9,970 nt of DNA from Planctomycetota bacterium (GTDB taxonomy: Bacteria > Planctomycetota > Brocadiia > SM23-32), in the NCBI GenBank assembly GCA_030604585.1, contig JAUVVP010000035.1, forward strand, positions 1 to 9,970. The letters are read 5' to 3'. The notes under the pieces were generated by a model. It was not told the origin of the DNA, did no database searches, and saw only the letters and a list, made by a program, of their open reading frames with translations. Shown one piece after another: positions 5,313 to 9,970 of the stretch. The translations under genes and the position numbers were made by a program. How positions within the stretch are numbered: the stretch's first letter is position 1; every line of letters begins with the position of its first letter.

Positions 5313-6623
5313 ATGGCGAACGACCGGGGACGGATGGCAAGGCCGGTTGTGCTGGTTGCCGTGGTGGCCGCGGCGATGCTGCTCATCGGGCTGTGCAGCG
5401 CCGCGCTGTTTACCGTAGCGTTCCTGCTGCCGGGGGGCCGGCCGGCTCCGGACCCTAAGGCAGCGCGCTTCCTCGCCATCCATGCCCTGCAACTGGCACG
5501 CGCCGCGGCCACGGGGGACGTCAAGGAAGCCAGGCGCTTGCTGGACCAGGAGCCGGACCTGGTCAGCTTCACCGAGGCCGGCGGGCAGACGGTGCTGCAT
5601 GCCGCGGCCGGCGCAGGCCGGACTGAGATCGTCCAGCTCCTGCTGGAGCGCGGGGCGGACGTGAACGCGGCCACCAACGACGGCCTGACCCCCTTGCACG
5701 TGGCCGCCGGCCGCGGCCACCGCACCAGCGTCGAGCTTCTGCTTGCCCACGGCGCCGAGCCCGACGCCAGGTCCGCCAAGGGCCTCTCGCCGCTGCACTA
5801 CGCGGCGTCGCGGGGCGACGAATGGGTCGTGGACCTGCTGTTGCGCGAGGGAGCGGACATGGACGCCATGACCGAGAAAGGCTGGACGCCTTTGCACATG
5901 GCGGCGCAGTGGCGCCACGCCGAAGCGGTGCAGCTGCTCCTGGCCAGGGGGGGAGATGTGAGCGCGAGGACGGAGGACGGTTACACCCCCTTGCACATCG
6001 CGGCGTTCGAGCAGCAGAAGAAGGTGGCCGGGCTCCTGCTGGCCGCCGGGGCGCAGCACGACATCCATTCTGCCGCGGGGTTGGGCGAGCTCGGCGTCGT
6101 CGAGTCCCTGCTCAGTGAGGACCCCGAGCTGCTCGATGCCGGCGACGGCCAGGGCCTCACGCCGCTGCATTGGGCTGCCGCAACCGGCCAGCGGCGCGTT
6201 GCCGACGTCCTGCTGGAACGAGGGGCGCCCATGGACATCTTCGCCGCTGCCGCGCTCGGCGACTTGCCGGCGCTCAGAGCACTGGTGAAGCAAGACCCCG
6301 GCCTGATCAACGCACGAAACCGGATGGGGTCAACGCCTCTGCACTGGGCGGCCGAGACGGGCCGGGCCGAGGCCGCCGAGTTTCTCCTCGCCCAAGGGGC
6401 GGATGTCAACGCCCGCGACGAACACGGCGCCACTCCCCTGCATGACGCGGCCTGGATGGGCCAGAAGGCAACGGTCGAGCTGCTGCTGGCCAACGGTGCG
6501 GACGCGACCGCCAGGAACGACTCCCACCTAACGCCGCTGTCCATGGCAATGGAGCGCGGGCACAGGGAAGTGGTCGGAATGCTGCTCAGGCACGCTGCGG
6601 CGAGGCCGAGGCCGGACAGGTAG
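5313..6623 (+). CDS. Membrane-anchored ankyrin-repeat protein
   Basis: 436 residues. A basic N-terminus (MANDRGRMARP) is followed by one hydrophobic segment (about 11-39), then a linker and about twelve ankyrin repeats filling residues 56-432. Clear repeats carry TPLH, AAxxGH and LLLxxGAD cores, for example at 122-154, 156-188, 189-221, 339-371 and 372-404. By the positive-inside rule the repeats should lie outside the cytoplasm, tethered or released if the segment is cut; there is no good lipobox at Cys28. Residues 250-307 and 308-365 are a duplicated 58-residue unit (both with TPLHWAA). No enzymatic domain is visible, so it is most likely a protein-binding scaffold. The ATG has GGGAG 10 nt upstream; a second ATG at 5334 has a poorly spaced SD. 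The 18 bp gap after the GH18 gene argues for co-transcription and a shared envelope role. Confidence 0.92.
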   Translation: MANDRGRMARPVVLVAVVAAAMLLIGLCSAALFTVAFLLPGGRPAPDPKAARFLAIHALQLARAAATGDVKEARRLLDQEPDLVSFTEAGGQTVLHAAAGAGRTEIVQLLLERGADVNAATNDGLTPLHVAAGRGHRTSVELLLAHGAEPDARSAKGLSPLHYAASRGDEWVVDLLLREGADMDAMTEKGWTPLHMAAQWRHAEAVQLLLARGGDVSARTEDGYTPLHIAAFEQQKKVAGLLLAAGAQHDIHSAAGLGELGVVESLLSEDPELLDAGDGQGLTPLHWAAATGQRRVADVLLERGAPMDIFAAAALGDLPALRALVKQDPGLINARNRMGSTPLHWAAETGRAEAAEFLLAQGADVNARDEHGATPLHDAAWMGQKATVELLLANGADATARNDSHLTPLSMAMERGHREVVGMLLRHAAARPRPDR

Positions 6624-6628
6624 GGCCT

Positions 6629-6641
6629 CCCGCGCGGCGGG
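6629..6641 (+). terminator. Weak hairpin after the ankyrin gene
   Basis: CCCGC-GCG-GCGGG forms a 5-bp GC stem beginning 5 nt after the stop codon at 6621-6623. There is no T-run behind it. It may mark the operon end but is not a canonical terminator. The remaining gap to 6773 shows only a poor -10-like TATATG (6677-6682) without a matching -35. Confidence 0.25.
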
Positions 6642-6773
6642 CCGTCCGAACCCTGGCCGCCGCGATCGAGACGTGGTATATGTAACGAGCTGCGTCCCTG
6701 GCAAGCCGTTGCGCATCCCCCGGCTTGCAGGCAATTGCACTCTACTCAGGGCGGTGCTATGGAGGAGGCACGA

Positions 6774-7742
6774 ATGTCAGCGTGGAAGTGGGTCGCCGTG
6801 GTGATAGTGCTGTCGCTAACGCCATCGTGCTCTTCGGACAGGGCGCAGCGCCGGCCTTACTTGATCATGGAGAACATGGACAATGCCGCCCGGCACATCG
6901 AGCGCGGCGAGGCACAGGAAGCGGCCCAGATATACCAGCTCGTGCTCCTGGCCGACCCGTCCAACGAGAAGGCCAAGGCGGCCCTGGCCGACATCGGCGA
7001 ATACGACCGATGCATCCTGGAACCGAGCGTCCTGGGCAAGAACCTCGTCACGTCGCCGAAGAGGGAATCGCGCTTGCTCTGGCTGCTGATGTACCCGGTC
7101 AACCGTGTCCTCGACGTGCTGGACGTCGTGAGCGTTCACGTCGGACTGGAAGGCGGGCTTTACCTCGACGCGCACGCGACGCGGGCCGCCCAGGTTGCCC
7201 TGGGCGCGGGCGGCGGAATGCAACTGGGCTGGTGGCAGAAGCGCGAACTGGCCGCCGGCGCCGGGCACGTGGCCGGCATGGCCTTGGGCCCCTTCTCGCT
7301 CGAGGGCGAGGGCCTTACCAGGGCGGGCACCCGTGGCGCGAGGAGTGTGAGCGTCTCTCCCGGCCCCTTCAACAGACCGTCCGACCCTGCATACCAGCGG
7401 CACCGGGACTACTGGGGCGTCGGCCTTCGGACGGTTGCCCTGATCGTGGGAGCGGAGGTGGAGTTCCACCCCGTAGAGCTTGCCGACGCCGCCTGCGGCT
7501 TCTTCTTCGTGGATTTCCTCCGCGACGACATCGGCCGGACGCGGTCGCTGCGCCTGACGCGCGCGGATGTCGAGGCGATGGAAGACCTGATCGGCACGCT
7601 CTCGGCCTCCGAACTGCGCACGCGGACGAGGGGACGCACCGTCCGACCCCCGGAATCGGATGAGGACCGTGCTGCTGAGATGTCCGAAGAGCAACCGAGC
7701 GGGCCCGGGTCCGCAGCCGGAGAGAAGGGTCAGGCCCCTTAG
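6774..7742 (+). CDS. Putative lipoprotein with TPR-like helical region, family not recognised
   Basis: 322 residues. The start at 6774 is chosen because GGAGGAGG lies 5 nt upstream; the frame stays open to an earlier ATG at 6735, which would bury the signal sequence. The N-terminus (MSAWKWVAVVIVLSLTPSC) looks like a lipoprotein signal with Cys19 as lipidation site, though Pro at -2 is unusual. Residues 33-75 (NAARHIERGEAQEAAQIYQLVLLADPSNEKAKAAL in part) match one TPR-like helix pair. Residues 108-185 are rich in Gly/Ala/Leu with a NRVLDVLDVVSVHVG segment, then RDYWGVGLRTVALIVGAEVEFHP (211-233) and GFFFVDFLRDDIG (242-254). The alternation suggests beta structure at or in the outer membrane. 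The tail after 280 is charged and probably disordered. I cannot assign a function. Gaps of 150 bp and 140 bp to its neighbours suggest its own transcript. Confidence 0.8.
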   Translation: MSAWKWVAVVIVLSLTPSCSSDRAQRRPYLIMENMDNAARHIERGEAQEAAQIYQLVLLADPSNEKAKAALADIGEYDRCILEPSVLGKNLVTSPKRESRLLWLLMYPVNRVLDVLDVVSVHVGLEGGLYLDAHATRAAQVALGAGGGMQLGWWQKRELAAGAGHVAGMALGPFSLEGEGLTRAGTRGARSVSVSPGPFNRPSDPAYQRHRDYWGVGLRTVALIVGAEVEFHPVELADAACGFFFVDFLRDDIGRTRSLRLTRADVEAMEDLIGTLSASELRTRTRGRTVRPPESDEDRAAEMSEEQPSGPGSAAGEKGQAP

Positions 7743-7882
7743 CCCAGGCGGTCGGACGCCCTTTCCCCTTCTGCACGCAGCGGCGGAACGAGGCGCGTGC
7801 CGGACGCCCAATCCGTTGGACTCATCGGCGCAAATGCAATAGAGTTCCCGCACCGGCGGAGCAGGAGAACGCGAGGCGCTCG

Positions 7883-9970
7883 ATGAAGTCCACTCAGGCC
7901 ATGCTCGCATGCATCGTCGTGCTGGTGCCGGTCGTGCTGCATGGCGAAGCGCTTGCGCATGGCTGGGAAGTTGACCTCGGCGGGGAATGGCAGTTCCAGG
8001 CCGGCGACGACGCGCGCTGGGCCGCGCCTTCCTTCGACGACGCCGACTGGGAGACGCTGCACGCGCCGTCGTTGTGGGACAACCAGGGCTACCAGGACTA
8101 CGACGGCTTCGGCTGGTACCGAAAGCGGTTCTCCGTCCCCGACGATCTGATAGGGAAGCCGCTCGCCTTCGAGCACGGCGGCGTGGACGACGATGACTGG
8201 GTCTACATCAACGGCACGAAGGTAGGCGAAGGTCGTGGCTGCTACAGGCCACGCTCGTACGTCATCCCGCCCGGCCTGCTCAGTGCGGGGACGGAGAACT
8301 TGGTCGCGGTCCGCATTTACGATGGCGCTATGGGAGGCGGTCTGGCAGTGGCACCGATCAAAATCAGGGAAGCGACGCTGAACGACAGGGTTGAGGTCGC
8401 CGCGCTGGAACTGGCCGGCGGCTACGGACAGGAGAACCTGAGCCTGCACGTGGAGATTGCCAACAGGGAGGACGTGCCGCACCGGCTCCAGTGCGCCTAC
8501 AGCATCCGGGACTACTTCGGCCGCAGCCGGGCCGCAGGCGAGATCGAGTTCGACTTGCCGCCCGGCGGGGCGCTGAGCCGGGAGATCCGGTTCCCCGCAA
8601 GCGGGTGCACACGCTACAGGGCCAGGCTCGAGCTGGCCGAAGACGGGCAGACCATGGACGTCTTCCGCTACCTCGTCGCCGACGCGAAGGGCGAGGCGCG
8701 GGGCACGTTGAACCTGTCCGGCGAGTGGGAGATGCTCGCCCCGGCCGACGACGAGCTGGTCTTTCCGCCGACGGGCGAATGGCAGACCGTTCAGGTTCCC
8801 ACGCGCAGGTATGGCGGATGGCAGGGGCAGAACCACAGGGCCTGGTTCAGGAGGTCCGTCGCGCTGCCGGGCGATATGAAGGGAAAGCGGCTGAAGCTGC
8901 GCTTCGAAGCCGTCGCCCACCACGCGCAGGTCTACGTCAACGGCCGGAAGCTGGCCGAGCACCTGGGCGGCTTCGAGCCCTTCGAGGTGGACATCACGTC
9001 CGTGGCCCGCTGGGACGAGCCGAATGAAGTCCTGGTCGGGGTGACGGACTGGGTGGCCGGCCTGGTGGAAGGCTTTGAGCCCTGGGGCGGCGGGCGACGC
9101 GGGCCGAACGACTCGATGGTGATCCCCTACGGCTCCCGACCTCCGACGCGCAGGGGCATCTGGGACGACGTCTACCTGACGGCGCACAACGAGGTCAGCA
9201 TCGGCGACGTCTTCCCCGTCACCTCCCTTCGCGAGGAGAAGCTGCGGCTTCAGGTGCAGTTGCGCAACGAAGCGGACGTTGCGCGCGAGGTCACGCTCCA
9301 GAGCGCCGTCTTCGATGGCGACGAGGAGGTGCTCTCCCTGCCGGCTCAGTCGGTCGCCCTCGGGCCCGGCGAGGCGCGCACGGTCGAACTGGAGCAGGAC
9401 TGGGACTCGCCCCGCCTCTGGTGGCCGGACGACCCCCACCTCTATCGCCTGCGCACCAGGCTCATCTCGGACGGCCACCTGCTCGACGAGGTCAACACGC
9501 GCTTCGGGTTCCGCGAGTTCTGGATTGACGGCATTGACTATCGCCTCAACGGCGTCGTCTTCAAGCTGCGCGGGCTCATCTGCCCGCCGACCGGCGCGGG
9601 GCGCGAGGAGATCAGGGACTACTATCTGCGCGGCAGGGAGTGCAACTTCTCGCTCGTCCGCTTCCACATGCAGCCGCGCTCCCGCTACTACTACGACATC
9701 GCCGACGAGGTCGGCATGTGCGTGAAGGATGAATCGGCCTTCTACTGCGCGTCCTACACCTATGCCCTGGCGGATGAGCGGCTCTGGCGGAACCTGGCCG
9801 CGCACGTAAGGGGCATGGTGCTGCGTTCGCGCAACCATCCCTCGCTCTGCATCTGGAGCGTCGAGAACGAGATACTCCACTGCGGCGGCATCCGCGACGA
9901 GAAGGCCGGGGCCCGCATCTTCGAGCTGGGCCGTATCATCGCCGAGCTGGACCCCAGCCGCCCCATCGAG
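7883..9970 (+). CDS. Secreted GH2-family glycoside hydrolase (beta-galactosidase/glucuronidase-like), 3' end missing
   Basis: 696 codons run to the right edge without a stop. A signal peptide (MKSTQ, hydrophobic core, ALA cleavage after residue 25) is followed by a first jelly-roll sugar-binding domain (about 27-165; WYRKRFSVP 78-86, WVYING 106-111), an Ig-like stretch (170-268), a second sugar-binding domain (about 274-432; WFRRSVALP 321-329, VYVNGRKL 350-357), the GH2 Ig-like domain (438-545, with LWWPDDPHLYRL 512-523) and the start of the catalytic barrel (546 onward). VRFHMQP and IADEVGMCVKDE (592-617) and NHPSLCIWSVENE (651-663) are GH2 landmarks; Glu663 is the acid/base. The nucleophile Glu would lie beyond the window. 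The enzyme should remove terminal beta-linked sugars outside the cytoplasm; the sugar cannot be told. GAGG 6 nt before the ATG supports the start. Confidence 0.92.
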   Translation, partial: MKSTQAMLACIVVLVPVVLHGEALAHGWEVDLGGEWQFQAGDDARWAAPSFDDADWETLHAPSLWDNQGYQDYDGFGWYRKRFSVPDDLIGKPLAFEHGGVDDDDWVYINGTKVGEGRGCYRPRSYVIPPGLLSAGTENLVAVRIYDGAMGGGLAVAPIKIREATLNDRVEVAALELAGGYGQENLSLHVEIANREDVPHRLQCAYSIRDYFGRSRAAGEIEFDLPPGGALSREIRFPASGCTRYRARLELAEDGQTMDVFRYLVADAKGEARGTLNLSGEWEMLAPADDELVFPPTGEWQTVQVPTRRYGGWQGQNHRAWFRRSVALPGDMKGKRLKLRFEAVAHHAQVYVNGRKLAEHLGGFEPFEVDITSVARWDEPNEVLVGVTDWVAGLVEGFEPWGGGRRGPNDSMVIPYGSRPPTRRGIWDDVYLTAHNEVSIGDVFPVTSLREEKLRLQVQLRNEADVAREVTLQSAVFDGDEEVLSLPAQSVALGPGEARTVELEQDWDSPRLWWPDDPHLYRLRTRLISDGHLLDEVNTRFGFREFWIDGIDYRLNGVVFKLRGLICPPTGAGREEIRDYYLRGRECNFSLVRFHMQPRSRYYYDIADEVGMCVKDESAFYCASYTYALADERLWRNLAAHVRGMVLRSRNHPSLCIWSVENEILHCGGIRDEKAGARIFELGRIIAELDPSRPIE

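Noticed and set aside
4182..6293. 703-codon minus-strand open frame
   Set aside because: It spans the GH18 and ankyrin genes in antisense. Its translation mirrors the ankyrin periodicity (repeated RRHVQ-like units) and has no domain; third-position GC bias explains the lack of stops.
6725..6753. TTGCAG as a -35 box for the lipoprotein gene
   Set aside because: No acceptable -10 hexamer occurs 15-19 bp downstream.
7751..7809. Near-identical 11-mers G(T/C)CGGACGCCC at 7751 and 7799
   Set aside because: One mismatch, GC-rich and 48 bp apart; too short to separate from chance and with no partner nearby.
7739..9880. 713-codon minus-strand open frame
   Set aside because: Antisense to the GH2 gene, whose own frame has a signal peptide and the full GH2 motif series. 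Codon composition of the minus frame is that of a shadow.

Overview
This is a GC-rich bacterial window with seven complete or near-complete protein genes, plus one cut by each edge counted among eight in total. Three genes at the left are on the minus strand and five at the right are on the plus strand. No rRNA, tRNA, CRISPR array, transposase, integrase or phage gene was seen. The gene mix is a 2-hydroxyacyl-CoA dehydratase-type activase, a LeuC/homoaconitase-like hydro-lyase, secreted GH18 and GH2 glycosidases, a membrane-anchored ankyrin protein and a TPR-like lipoprotein. This suits a Gram-negative, polysaccharide-degrading, probably anaerobic or facultative bacterium of the Planctomycetota/PVC or a neighbouring lineage. 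That placement is an inference from gene content and base composition only.

Left part (1-2734, minus strand): reading leftwards, a TetR-family repressor (2046-2666) has a textbook sigma70 promoter (TTGACA, 16 bp, TATAAT) with an inverted repeat at the expected transcription start, which suggests autorepression. A 272 bp spacer follows, holding a nine-copy degenerate hexanucleotide repeat and an 8-bp-arm inverted repeat. Next come a LeuC-like aconitase-superfamily large subunit (508-1773), a strong GC hairpin right after its stop, and the N-terminal 144 codons of a BadF/HgdC-type activase that leaves the window at base 1. The small LeuD-type subunit, the usual next gene, is not there.

Middle part (2838-6623, plus strand): a good promoter (TTGGCG, 17 bp, TACAAT) precedes three closely spaced genes: a PflA/AmmeMemoRadiSam-like radical SAM protein with an N-terminal CxxC/CxxC knuckle, a secreted GH18 glycosidase, and a membrane-anchored protein with about twelve ankyrin repeats. 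Gaps of 36 and 18 bp suggest one operon.

Right part (6774-9970, plus strand): a putative lipoprotein of unrecognised family with a short helical repeat region, then a secreted GH2-family glycosidase whose catalytic barrel is cut by the right edge. It has two sugar-binding-type beta-sandwich regions before the barrel. The two GHs and the ankyrin protein together point to envelope or extracellular carbohydrate processing. I found no convincing undescribed defence or mobile system. The most unusual points are the LeuC-activase pairing, the radical SAM/GH18/ankyrin operon, the clean TetR promoter-operator, and the unknown lipoprotein.
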